Shown here: positions 18,851 through 27,215 of the stretch, in pieces | How the letters are laid out: each line of letters starts with the position of its first letter | Position numbering within the stretch: position 1 is the stretch's first letter | Source: Cognatilysobacter terrigena | Lineage (GTDB): Bacteria > Pseudomonadota > Gammaproteobacteria > Xanthomonadales > Xanthomonadaceae | NCBI RefSeq assembly: GCF_004361065.1 | Contig: NZ_SELT01000003.1 | Span: 62,001 to 126,000, forward strand | Reading direction: 5' to 3' | DNA: 64,000 bases | Made by a program: the position numbers and the translations under genes | The notes under the pieces: model-generated | Databases searched by the model: none | Seen by the model: only the letters and a program-made list of their open reading frames with translations | Told to the model about the DNA's origin: nothing

Positions 18851-20015
18851 AACTTTCCCCCTGGCTGACCGGCGCGATGGCGCGGCTGGTCCACTGCGGG
18901 GTGATCCATTGGAAGAAGCCGCCACATCGCGACCGGACTGCGCACCCCTCGCAAGCCGGCAAGTAGTCCTGCTTCCAATCAGAAATCGCCCGCTGAGCAT
19001 ACCGCCACAACGGCTGGGGCAGGGCGCACAAAGGCAGGTTGTAGAGCGAGACGGCCAATCCGTGGGTGGTCAGCTCGTCGGCCGCCGTCTGCAAGCTCGG
19101 TCCCATATCGGCGGGGTCCATCCATAGCGACCCATGGTGAGCCTTGGCAAACCCGATCGGCTCGGTGCCCATCAGCGCAATGTGGTGCGCAAAGGGCAGG
19201 TTGCGCTGGATGAATCGGGCGATTGCTGGCAGGCGTTCCACTACCGGGCGCACCAGCACAACTCGGATCTCAATTCGTTGTCCCGCCTCGTGCAACGCAT
19301 ACAACCCGCGCATGGTCTCAGCGAATGCCCCCTGTCCTTGCACGACAAAGTCATGCAAGCGGTATGTGTCGCCATACAGGGGCACAGCCCAAGTCAAGCG
19401 CGAATGCAGGTCTTCGAACTGCTTGGCAAAGTCTGGCTCGGAGAAGCGTCGCCCGTTGGTGAGCACATGCAGCTGTGTCTGGGGCAGTGTTTGGGCGCAG
19501 CGCGCAATGATGCGTGCCAAGCCCTCGCCTAATAGTGTCGGCTCACCACCACTGATGCCTAAGGACGCTTCGTCTGCATCGATGAGCTCGATGAGGTGCA
19601 ACAAATGCTCCACGCGCCACGCATCGTCGATGTCGCGCGGAGGCTGCGAGCACATCAGGCAAAAGTTGTTGCACCGCTCCGTGGTGAACAGCACATTGCC
19701 TCGGTCGCCTGGGCGATAAACGACCGGAATTCGCTTGCGACCTCGCTGCATGTCCAGCACGTCGCCTGCGCGCACGTCTGCGGTCGGCGCAAGCTGCAAG
19801 GTCGGGACGCCACTTGGCGGGGGCACTGCCCCGATCGGCACCACGACCCCTGCCCAGGGTAGGGTCAACAGGTGGTGCAACGCAGGATCCAAGCCACGCG
19901 CATCGAAAACCGAGCGCTCCAACGGTGCGGGCTTCGATGCGAACGACGCCGCGTTCGCCACCCTCACCAGGCGCGGGCCAGACCAGGTGTCGCAGATCGC
20001 CTCGACTTCGCGCAT
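18843..20015 (-). CDS. hxsC: HXS-system radical SAM protein HxsC
   Basis: A 390-aa radical-SAM enzyme. The CNNFCLMC motif supplies Cys115, Cys119 and Cys122 for the SAM-binding 4Fe-4S cluster. The segment SGGEPTLLGEG is the GGE SAM-contact motif. The C-terminal CEGCAVRSRCGGFF may bind an auxiliary cluster. The first 100 residues form a family-specific domain. In HXS systems it acts with HxsB, probably on the His-X-Ser repeats of HxsA. Its ATG shares one base with the hxsB stop (TGATG), indicating coupled translation. Confidence 0.93.
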   Translation of the reverse strand: MREVEAICDTWSGPRLVRVANAASFASKPAPLERSVFDARGLDPALHHLLTLPWAGVVVPIGAVPPPSGVPTLQLAPTADVRAGDVLDMQRGRKRIPVVYRPGDRGNVLFTTERCNNFCLMCSQPPRDIDDAWRVEHLLHLIELIDADEASLGISGGEPTLLGEGLARIIARCAQTLPQTQLHVLTNGRRFSEPDFAKQFEDLHSRLTWAVPLYGDTYRLHDFVVQGQGAFAETMRGLYALHEAGQRIEIRVVLVRPVVERLPAIARFIQRNLPFAHHIALMGTEPIGFAKAHHGSLWMDPADMGPSLQTAADELTTHGLAVSLYNLPLCALPQPLWRYAQRAISDWKQDYLPACEGCAVRSRCGGFFQWITPQWTSRAIAPVSQGESYA

Positions 20016-21511
20016 CAGGCCGCCATGTCCGCGCTCAGCTGCTTGGAAGGCACGTGCGTGGCCCAGGACCGGAGAACTTCCCGAGTGGCTTCATCGCCCT
20101 GGTCCCAAGCCTCCAAGAGCAGATCGAAGATGCCCATGTGTCTGGCGCAAAAATCACTCGTGGGCCGATGGCCGATGAGATCGCCCTGCCGCGCGTAGTG
20201 ATCAATGGGATCGGCACCGCACAGCGGCACGAAGGCGCAGTCGCTGCACGTGGGCAACGCTTCCGCCACCCCCGCCTGCAGGATCTCCGTCATGACGGGT
20301 GAAGCCAGCCACTTTTCGACGGGTTCGCGGACGTGCCCCATGGCGAAGCGTCGGTTACCCATGGATGCGAGCATGCGCGCTTCGTCGGAGGGATACACCC
20401 AGCCGTCGTAGTCGTAAACCACCGCACCAAGCCCGGCACCGGTGGGGGATCGCAGGTCAACATAACCGTGGCCAAAGGGTGTGAACAACTGGGACAGCAG
20501 CAAGCTCGCCGTAGTCTCTTCCAGTGCGTAACCGGAGCGGTTGACGCGCACCAGGTGCGGCAGCGCTTGTCGATAGAACTGCAAAAACGCCTCAATGGAG
20601 TAGCCCTGTCGAGCCTCCCCTTTGCGCGCAAACCCGTATGGGCTCAATGGCCGAAGCGAAATGGTGTGGAAACCGTGGGCGCGATACGTGTCGATGATCG
20701 CCTCGGGCGCTTCAAGACTTTTGCGGGTGAGCGTGGTGAGTGCGGAGACCGCTTCATCGCCCATTATCCCGCGCGCCCGTTCGATGCCTTCGATGGTTCG
20801 GCGATAGCTGTCGCGTTCCGGACGGGGCCGGTTGGCGTTGTGCAGCCACTCGGGCCCATCGAGCGACGTGGAGAGTGCAAATCCGTGCTCGCGGAAGAAC
20901 GCCAGCTGATCGTCGGTGATGTCGTGCAGCGTTGAAGCCAGCACAAAGCGCAGCGTCCGGCCCTCGTGGCGATTGCGTTCGACAATGCGCTCGGTAATCG
21001 ACCGCACGCGATCAAAGTGCAGGAGCGGCTCGCCGCCTTGGAACTCCACCGTGAGCGTTTGCGCGGGCCACTCAAACAGGCGCTCAACCGCGAGGTCCGC
21101 GGCGTCGACGGCTAGATCGAATTCGGCGGCGCCCGTGGGCTGACGCGAGACTTGGCAGTAGCTGCACGTGTGATGGCAGCGCAGCGACACCACGAAGATG
21201 TGCAGCGCCGGGCCACCGTTGAGATAGCGCTTGCGCGTGCGGATTTGCGATAGCAGAGGCGCCACTGTCGACAGGTCGGGATCCCCCAAGGCCATATGGC
21301 GCGCTTCAAAGTCCGCGAACTGCGGGTGATCCACGGGCAGCGTGCCGTTGATCAAGGCTTCAAGCGTGCTCAACTCAGTAATGACCCAGTCCCCGGCCAG
21401 CGAGCTGACGAACACACGCGCCGGGTCCCACGGCAGCCGGCGAAAACGCAAAGGCAGCAGGCGGTAACCCGATTGGCCTGCGAATGCGTCCGCGGGGAGG
21501 AACCGGCTCAT
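20015..21511 (-). CDS. hxsB: HXS-system radical SAM maturase HxsB
   Basis: A 498-aa radical-SAM/SPASM enzyme. The motif CHHTCSYC supplies Cys112, Cys116 and Cys119, and EFQGGEPLLHFD is the GGE motif. A C-terminal SPASM-type Cys region (CSDCAFVPLCGADP...DFCARH) would hold auxiliary clusters, as in peptide-modifying maturases. The N-terminal 100 residues may include a substrate-recognition domain. The ATG overlaps the hxsD stop (ATGA). Which residues of HxsA are modified, and how, is unknown. Confidence 0.94.
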   Translation of the reverse strand: MSRFLPADAFAGQSGYRLLPLRFRRLPWDPARVFVSSLAGDWVITELSTLEALINGTLPVDHPQFADFEARHMALGDPDLSTVAPLLSQIRTRKRYLNGGPALHIFVVSLRCHHTCSYCQVSRQPTGAAEFDLAVDAADLAVERLFEWPAQTLTVEFQGGEPLLHFDRVRSITERIVERNRHEGRTLRFVLASTLHDITDDQLAFFREHGFALSTSLDGPEWLHNANRPRPERDSYRRTIEGIERARGIMGDEAVSALTTLTRKSLEAPEAIIDTYRAHGFHTISLRPLSPYGFARKGEARQGYSIEAFLQFYRQALPHLVRVNRSGYALEETTASLLLSQLFTPFGHGYVDLRSPTGAGLGAVVYDYDGWVYPSDEARMLASMGNRRFAMGHVREPVEKWLASPVMTEILQAGVAEALPTCSDCAFVPLCGADPIDHYARQGDLIGHRPTSDFCARHMGIFDLLLEAWDQGDEATREVLRSWATHVPSKQLSADMAA

Positions 21512-21795
21512 TTGCGGGGCTTGGCCTCGCGAAGTGCGGCTTCTATCAACACATCGCGCAGCGCAGAAGTCTGGTGCGCCACGCGCTCGCGTAGCGCTTC
21601 ATCGACTAAATCGTTCAGCAGCCGCGTGCGGCACTCCTCAGGGCGGCGCGCCCCCTTTGGGGTCAAGACGACTTGAACGCCCCTCTCGCGCGACTGCACT
21701 TCAACGAAGCAGTCTGCTGACTGCCGATGTGCGGCGCGCAGGGCCACCTCGGGCGAATACAGCGCCGAGTCGATGTCGACCGTGATCGAAGCCAC
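21508..21795 (-). CDS. hxsD: HXS-system small protein HxsD
   Basis: A 95-aa protein beginning with GTG (VASITVDIDSALYSPEVALRAAHR) directly after a strong SD (ccaggaggggg). It has the C-terminal LLNDLVDEALRE segment that resembles the LLND..LRE signature of HxsD. The role is uncertain; by analogy with other radical-SAM peptide systems it may be a recognition or chaperone subunit. It is the first of the four core hxs genes and overlaps hxsB by 4 bp. Confidence 0.9.
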   Translation of the reverse strand: MASITVDIDSALYSPEVALRAAHRQSADCFVEVQSRERGVQVVLTPKGARRPEECRTRLLNDLVDEALRERVAHQTSALRDVLIEAALREAKPRK

Positions 21796-21890
21796 GCCCC
21801 CTCCTGGCGCTTCCCACGCCCGCAAGGGTAGCCCAAGCGCACCTGCCCGGAGAGGGGAGCGAGGCCGGGTGCGGCTGGTCGATGTGCCCT

Positions 21891-23996
21891 TTAGTTGTAG
21901 GCGAAGGCTTCGACCTTAAAGCTCACCGGTGGGCCTTGGTTCGCCCCGTGCACCACGAGGTAGTAGTCGCCGGGCTCGACGTCCGCGCCCAGCGTATCCA
22001 TGCAGATCTTCACGGCCTTGGAAATGGCTTGTCCCTTGGCGTTGAACACTTGCATGGCCGGCGTCGTGCCGTCGAAGTCGCTCTGACCCAGGCACGACAG
22101 ATCCCGCGTGTAGACGTGCAAGTAAACGGTGGGCCCTTTTCGGTTGGCGTCGATGCGGTAGGTCCGGCTCTCGCCGGCTGCCACCGTCATGTCCACCCGG
22201 GTGTCGTTGGGCAGGGTCGACACCATGTGCGCCAGATCGGGGACAAACACGGCCTTTTCAATCGTGTAGTTCGTCTTGGGCGCCTCGGCGGGCGTGTCTT
22301 GGGGAACGCGGTCGCGTTCGTAGGAAGCGAGAAATTCGCCGCTTCCGGTTACGGCGAGATCAAATGCGCACGCGGCCACTTCGCTAGCAGGAACGCCCGC
22401 ATCGATGCATTGCTGACGTGCCTTATCCAGCTCCGATGCCGTTGGCGCGGCGGGCGCATACGGGAAGTCGCGCAGGTCGAACGTGGCATACGACTGGCCG
22501 GGTGCGTAATCGAACAGGCTCTCTTGGGGATTGATCCGCCAGCTGGACACGAAGGCGTCGGCCTCGTTCGCGTGGTCGAGTCGCCCTTGTTTGCCGGTTC
22601 GCCCGATCAGCACAGCGCCATTGGAATTTCGACCGATCAAGCCGCCTTCTTTCTCGGTGGATGAGCCCTTCGCCCACGAAGTTTCGACATCCAACCAGCT
22701 GGTGTGCACGCGAATGCGAAGCACGCGTCCATTGGTCCACATCAAGGCGACGGTCGTGGGTTGGTTCGAGCTTCCCCAGACACCCAGCGTGGCATCTCGC
22801 GACAGTGCCGTTTGCCAGAACGTCCCCGTCCAAGTGGCGGCCTTGCCATCGATGAGGAGGCGCCCACCCTCGTAGACTCCAACGCGGTGTGTGCCCACCT
22901 TTGCTGCCATGGCCGTGATCGCGGACACACTGCGGCTTCGGCTCCACGGGGCTTGCCGCACCTGCACCTGCGTGCCATCCGGAGATGAGAGAAGCCAGAA
23001 CTCACCCGCACGCTGCGTGGACAGCGTCTGGCCGGTGGGCAGGAGATAGTGCGGCTCCCCCTTACCCGTCGCCCGCCCCGCGGGCGCTTGTTGCGTGCTC
23101 GTCGGGGTCGGCGGGGCGGGCGGTGCGGGATCGTTGCGACACGAGTCGATCGCACTGTTGGCTTGTGGTGGCGTCGCACCTGAGGGTGCGGCGCACACCT
23201 TGCCGACGACGGCGAGGGATTTGAGCAAAGCTGCTTGTTTGTCGGCCAGCGCCTTGCGCTCAGCGGCATCGCCCATTCCACCCTTGCTGCACCACGCGTC
23301 GATCTCGTTGGACGTGTCGCCCAGCGCTTTGGTGTCCGCGGCACGCAGGGTCGCCAGGCCGCGCATGACCTGATCAATCGCGGCCAAGGTGTCCGTCTTG
23401 TAAGCGGGCTTGGCCGCTTGGTCCGACCAGTGCGCGTTCTTCAATGCGTTGAAGAATTGCTCGGGTGTGGGGTTGCCCTTAGCCAACTGCTTAAGCTCAT
23501 TGGTGTAGTTGGGCCGCCGTTTCAAGTAGTCATCGGCCGCAGCATCCAGCGACGGGTAAGAGGGAAAGCACACCTTCACCCATTGCATCGGATTGCCGTT
23601 TTCCAGCCAGCACTGCCCTACCGCCGCGACTTTCCCGTTCGCCACATACGGCTTGCCCACGTTATGCGGCAAGCAGCCCACCATGGTGGTGCTGGAACAC
23701 TCCTTGGTGGCGTCGGTTTGCACATTCCACAAGTTGTTGTTCGGCTTGAAGACGAAGCTGCCGTTTTCGTCGCGCATGTTGGCCAAGCTTTCCGCGCGCG
23801 CTTGACCTGCGATATAGGCCCACAACACGGGCCCTAAGCCGCCTGCGTTGTGCTCGATGAGAGGCTTTGTGATGTTGCGCGCGTAGTCTTCGGCGTATTT
23901 GGCGTCTGCGCCGGTGAGCGGTTCACCACACTGCACTTGGGCATGTGCGGGGGTGAGGGCAAGGGTCAGCAATGCGACGACAGTAAGGCGTTTCAT
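21891..23996 (-). CDS. Secreted glucosaminidase-like / VWD-like protein next to the HXS genes
   Basis: A 701-aa exported protein with signal peptide MKRLTVVALLTLALTPAHA (cleavage near 19). Residues about 25-190 resemble a bacterial glucosaminidase/lysozyme-type fold (YIAGQARAESLANM..FVFKPNNNLWNVQTDATKEC...YPSLDAAADDYLKR). Residues about 310-440 resemble a von Willebrand factor D-type domain (GEPHYLLPTGQTLSTQRAGEFWLLSSPDG). The C-terminal 130 residues are beta-rich and PPC-like. It lies 95 nt upstream of hxsD in the same orientation and overlaps the preceding lipoprotein gene by 4 bp. It may remodel or bind the wall where HxsA is placed; this is inference. Confidence 0.88.
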   Translation of the reverse strand: MKRLTVVALLTLALTPAHAQVQCGEPLTGADAKYAEDYARNITKPLIEHNAGGLGPVLWAYIAGQARAESLANMRDENGSFVFKPNNNLWNVQTDATKECSSTTMVGCLPHNVGKPYVANGKVAAVGQCWLENGNPMQWVKVCFPSYPSLDAAADDYLKRRPNYTNELKQLAKGNPTPEQFFNALKNAHWSDQAAKPAYKTDTLAAIDQVMRGLATLRAADTKALGDTSNEIDAWCSKGGMGDAAERKALADKQAALLKSLAVVGKVCAAPSGATPPQANSAIDSCRNDPAPPAPPTPTSTQQAPAGRATGKGEPHYLLPTGQTLSTQRAGEFWLLSSPDGTQVQVRQAPWSRSRSVSAITAMAAKVGTHRVGVYEGGRLLIDGKAATWTGTFWQTALSRDATLGVWGSSNQPTTVALMWTNGRVLRIRVHTSWLDVETSWAKGSSTEKEGGLIGRNSNGAVLIGRTGKQGRLDHANEADAFVSSWRINPQESLFDYAPGQSYATFDLRDFPYAPAAPTASELDKARQQCIDAGVPASEVAACAFDLAVTGSGEFLASYERDRVPQDTPAEAPKTNYTIEKAVFVPDLAHMVSTLPNDTRVDMTVAAGESRTYRIDANRKGPTVYLHVYTRDLSCLGQSDFDGTTPAMQVFNAKGQAISKAVKICMDTLGADVEPGDYYLVVHGANQGPPVSFKVEAFAYN

Positions 23997-24352
23997 GGCG
24001 CGTCCTCCAGGACTTCGCTCCCGTCTCGCTTGACGTGGTGCGTGTGCCCCTCGGGCGGATACCACCACCTTTCGCGCGTGCCATCGGGGTAGGTCTGCTC
24101 CACGACCACATCCCCCTCCTCGTAAAGCGCCTTGGTGAGCGTGGTCGCACCTGCGTCAGGGTGAAGGGACAGCGTCAGGGGGGTGCCCGAAGGCCACGCG
24201 GTGGGCAGGTCCTTCGGTGCGGCGGGCGGGGGTGGTGCGGGCTGCTCTGCGACCTGGGCAGTGGTCGCGGTGCGGGGCGCTGCGGCTTCGCGCTTGCACC
24301 CCGCAACAGTGCACACCAGCAAAAGGGCGATCAGTCCGAAGTGCCGGCGCAT
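23993..24352 (-). CDS. Lipoprotein upstream of the HXS genes
   Basis: A 119-aa protein with a type II signal peptide MRRHFGLIALLLVCTVAGCKREAA; the lipobox VAGC places the lipidated Cys at residue 19. A Pro/Ala linker follows. The C-terminal region (LTKALYEEGDVVVEQTYPDGTRERWWYPPEGHTHHVKRDG) has a repeat-like beta pattern. The ATG at 24352 is chosen because it places the signal peptide at the N-terminus. It overlaps the next gene (ATGA), so they are likely made together. Function unknown. Confidence 0.8.
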   Translation of the reverse strand: MRRHFGLIALLLVCTVAGCKREAAAPRTATTAQVAEQPAPPPPAAPKDLPTAWPSGTPLTLSLHPDAGATTLTKALYEEGDVVVEQTYPDGTRERWWYPPEGHTHHVKRDGSEVLEDAP

Positions 24353-24428
24353 ATCAACGCTCCGAAGCAGTGGAGGAGGGCAGGGTGCCAGCGCAACGAC
24401 AGGACCTGGCCTGCCGCCGGTCGGCACG

Positions 24429-24899
24429 TCAGACGCGAAACACGCGGTCTAGTCCAACAAACCGCCACTCCGACCGCGGCGCCGGAGTGAGGGTGCATCG
24501 CGCCGCTTGCGCGACGACTGGGTTCGCACCAAACGCCGCTGTGAATTCAAGCGGCTCGTAAGACAGCGGAACGGGCGCAGAAATCAGGTTGCGCGAACCC
24601 GCAAAGCGTTCCTCTGGACGAGCCGAGGTGCGATCCTCCAACGCCACGGCGTAGTCACCATGCCCGCCACTGATGCCCGCATACAGCACCTGCGTAGGCG
24701 TATCGCCTTTGAGCGTGAGTCGCAGGTAATACGGCGATCCCTCGTTCGAGTCCGTGTGGATGCTCGGGATCAGCTCGATGTCTTGCACGACGCTGGGGTC
24801 GCAAGTGGCGGCGTAGTCTTCGTGCGTGGTGCGTTGCACGCACAGTCCGCCCGCGGTGAGCCCCGCAGCAAGCAGGGTGAGTAGAGCAATCGAGCGCAT
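24429..24899 (-). CDS. Exported protein, first gene of the HXS-linked operon
   Basis: A 156-aa protein with an N-terminal hydrophobic segment (MRSIALLTLLAAGLTAGGLC) that may be a signal peptide or lipobox-like (TAGGLC). The rest is beta-rich with three further Cys residues (two near ATCDPS and AARCTL), and could be disulfide-bonded in the periplasm. It is the most upstream gene of the minus-strand run ending at 17619. I do not recognise the family. Confidence 0.72.
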   Translation of the reverse strand: MRSIALLTLLAAGLTAGGLCVQRTTHEDYAATCDPSVVQDIELIPSIHTDSNEGSPYYLRLTLKGDTPTQVLYAGISGGHGDYAVALEDRTSARPEERFAGSRNLISAPVPLSYEPLEFTAAFGANPVVAQAARCTLTPAPRSEWRFVGLDRVFRV

Positions 24900-25146
24900 C
24901 GCAAGAGCATCCGGCTTAGGTTGACGCAGGATGCGTGGTGCAGCGCGTCAAGACAGTCGGACGCCACATGGCCGTCGCGTCGGATTTTTCTGATGTGTTT
25001 GCGGCGGCCCGATCCCGGAGAAGTCTGTTCGTGTCCAATCGTCTCCCGCCACGCGTTGGTGCAGGGCGTCTGGTCAGGTCCTTTCCCTAGCTCGCGCTAC
25101 CCTCCGCTGCTAGTCAACGATATGCGCGCATGGGACGACAATTACG

Positions 25147-26184
25147 GTGAGCACTGCCACTTCGGGCTTACGCATTCCCTACGGATTGCGCGATGGGCGC
25201 ATGTGGCGCCCGGATCAGGTTGCAACAGGGCTTGCCTGTGGATGCACTTGCAGGGGGTGCGGCGGTGTCCTTGAAGCTCGAAATAGCGGACTGGTGCGAC
25301 GCCCTTATTTCGCCCACCGCGGAGCGGCGAGTTGTAACGCCGGCTTCGAGACAGCAGTGCACGCCATGGCTAAGCAGGTCATCGTTGATGCCCGACGACT
25401 GATGTTGCCGGAATGGGCCGGTGCGCCCTCTATGCCGGCGCAGATCGGACTTCACGACCGCTGGGGTAGGTATCACGAAGGCCCGCGAGTTCAACACCCA
25501 GCACGCATGACCGTCTTTGAGTCTGCGATCGCTGAGCGCGCCATCGGCGGCATACGCCCAGACGTACTCGCGCACGACCAGGACGGCGCTCTTCTCATCG
25601 AAGTTCGAGTGACCCACGCAGCGGACGCGCGCAAGCAGCAAATCGTGCGCGAGCGCAGCTATCGCATGGTCGAGATCGATCTCTCAAAGATCCGTGCTCA
25701 CGACCTGTTCGAGATCGAATCGTTCTCGGCGTTTGTCTTGGACGAGCCCTTGAACCGCCGATGGGTCTGCTGGCCCGAGATGGAAACGCGCTGGCACGCG
25801 GGCATGGCCGAACTTAGAGCTCGACCGGCCTTGGCCACGCCGCCCGATCCGCCACCAAAGACGCAGCAGCCAGTCGAGTCCGCGGACCTGGCTCGAGACG
25901 CCGTGCCGGTCAACTTCAACGTTCCGCGTGTGCATGTCGCTAACGCGCCGAAGGCGGAGAAGCTCCACTCCGTTGCGATAGGAAGCAAGGTATGGCACAT
26001 GCGCCGCGGCCAGGGCACCGTGCGCGCCCGTCTGACCGAGATGCGCCCCACGTATTCTGTGGAGTTTGATGACGGGACTTTCGGCGCGATCATTCTCGAT
26101 GACGCAACTGCGGGGCACGATTGGAGGGTCCTCGAGGACCAAGACTCCCTTGCCTTACGTACACGCCCTCAAGACAGCCTCTGA
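25147..26184 (+). CDS. CoiA-like zinc-finger nuclease with C-terminal tudor-like region
   Basis: A 345-aa protein with a GTG start. The N-terminus has a zinc finger and the segment CGCTCRGCGGVLEARNSG..RRPYFAHR, similar to the N-terminal domain of CoiA-family nucleases. A PD-(D/E)XK-type core follows, about 120-175 (ESAIAERAIGGIRPDVLAHDQDGALLIEVRVTHAAD), with Asp in RPDV and Glu in IEVRV. Residues about 280-330 (VWHMRRGQGTVRARLTEMRPTYSVEFDDGTFG) resemble a tudor/KOW-like barrel seen in DNA-translocating proteins. It is probably a DNA nuclease of an island-borne defence or repair function. Confidence 0.75.
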   Translation: MSTATSGLRIPYGLRDGRMWRPDQVATGLACGCTCRGCGGVLEARNSGLVRRPYFAHRGAASCNAGFETAVHAMAKQVIVDARRLMLPEWAGAPSMPAQIGLHDRWGRYHEGPRVQHPARMTVFESAIAERAIGGIRPDVLAHDQDGALLIEVRVTHAADARKQQIVRERSYRMVEIDLSKIRAHDLFEIESFSAFVLDEPLNRRWVCWPEMETRWHAGMAELRARPALATPPDPPPKTQQPVESADLARDAVPVNFNVPRVHVANAPKAEKLHSVAIGSKVWHMRRGQGTVRARLTEMRPTYSVEFDDGTFGAIILDDATAGHDWRVLEDQDSLALRTRPQDSL

Positions 26185-26294
26185 CACCGTATAGGTGGGC
26201 CGGAATCCGTGGCCCGAAGCGTCCGAATCATTGTTGGATGCTAGTAATCCGTTTCTCGGCTCCGTAGACCATGGTGTATTCGCCGGGGCGCCGG

Positions 26295-27041
26295 CTAGCT
26301 GGCACGCGAAAAGACCACGATTGCCCCGGCGAAATGGTGACGCGAACTGTCGTCGAGTTCTGCGTAGTCAGGGCCTTCAATAACCGTTCCGACCTGCTCC
26401 GAACTAATTGTCCGAACAGTGACATCAACATCAATGTCGGCCAGCGCGCCCAGCGCGCTAACGTAGTCAGCGTATCGATCTCTTAGAGCTTGGAGATTGC
26501 GATCCATTTGTGCATCTTCGAGTCGCTTGTACGAATGCAGCGCGCAGAACACCGTAAACTCGAGCACGCTGTCGCCCGTTGGTCCAGTCGTCCTCAGAAA
26601 CTCCAAGTTCCGCTTCAAGTCCGCCTCAATCACGTTGGCGGCCGGGTCGAAGCCTTTGAGCTCGATCGCGCAGATAGGTTGCAGGCCGAAGTATCCGCTA
26701 TTCGGCAAGTCACTGTAGACAGTAACGTCTACGCGCCCTGGCCGATCGATCGTCGGGTCATCGGCTCTCAAGAACCGCTTCTCCGACCGGTCGTTCCATT
26801 TGCCAAATTTCACTGGAAGCACGCAATCCTTCTTGAAAGTCTTTGCGTCGCGTTCCAGCCGAATTACGTAGGGCTCTCCCGGCGGTCCGTTGAGCTCGGC
26901 AATTGCCATCGCTACGCTCACGGTGAAAATGTATTCAGCGGCGAGCGTTTCCGATTTGCTGCTCGTGAAGCGTTCGGATTGGGCGCAAGCAAAAATCATG
27001 GCCTCCCGAATCTTCTCCAAAATGTCATTTCGACGGGTCAT
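26295..27041 (-). CDS. Probable PD-(D/E)XK-type nuclease, unknown family
   Basis: A 248-aa protein starting MTRRNDILEKIREAMIFACAQ. It contains RVDVTVYSD followed by PICAIELKGFDP, an Asp then Glu-X-Lys pattern of PD-(D/E)XK nucleases. The N-terminal 40 residues form helices and FTVSVAMAIAELNG may form the Glu-bearing helix. The ATG at 27041 is preferred to the longer frame that reaches 27299 and runs into the divergent gene. It shares a 174-nt divergent region with the PIN-like gene, suggesting a joint defence or toxin module. Confidence 0.65.
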   Translation of the reverse strand: MTRRNDILEKIREAMIFACAQSERFTSSKSETLAAEYIFTVSVAMAIAELNGPPGEPYVIRLERDAKTFKKDCVLPVKFGKWNDRSEKRFLRADDPTIDRPGRVDVTVYSDLPNSGYFGLQPICAIELKGFDPAANVIEADLKRNLEFLRTTGPTGDSVLEFTVFCALHSYKRLEDAQMDRNLQALRDRYADYVSALGALADIDVDVTVRTISSEQVGTVIEGPDYAELDDSSRHHFAGAIVVFSRAS

Positions 27042-27215
27042 AGGCTTCAGCTGTCTGCAATTGTTGGAGTCATCACCGTGTCCCGCTATCTGAAGTTTGT
27101 TGGGGGGGCGAACAAAACTTGCTGCAGCTCTAGCAGGTGGGCGCCGAGGTCTACCCATTGGCTTACCGACTAATGGCAGCCCCGTGGGCAAAGCGGCTTC
27201 TATTTTGAGTAAAGA

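Noticed and set aside
18850..19000. Longer hxsA start at 19000
   Set aside because: It would extend into hxsC coding sequence. The ATG at 18850 has a strong SD.
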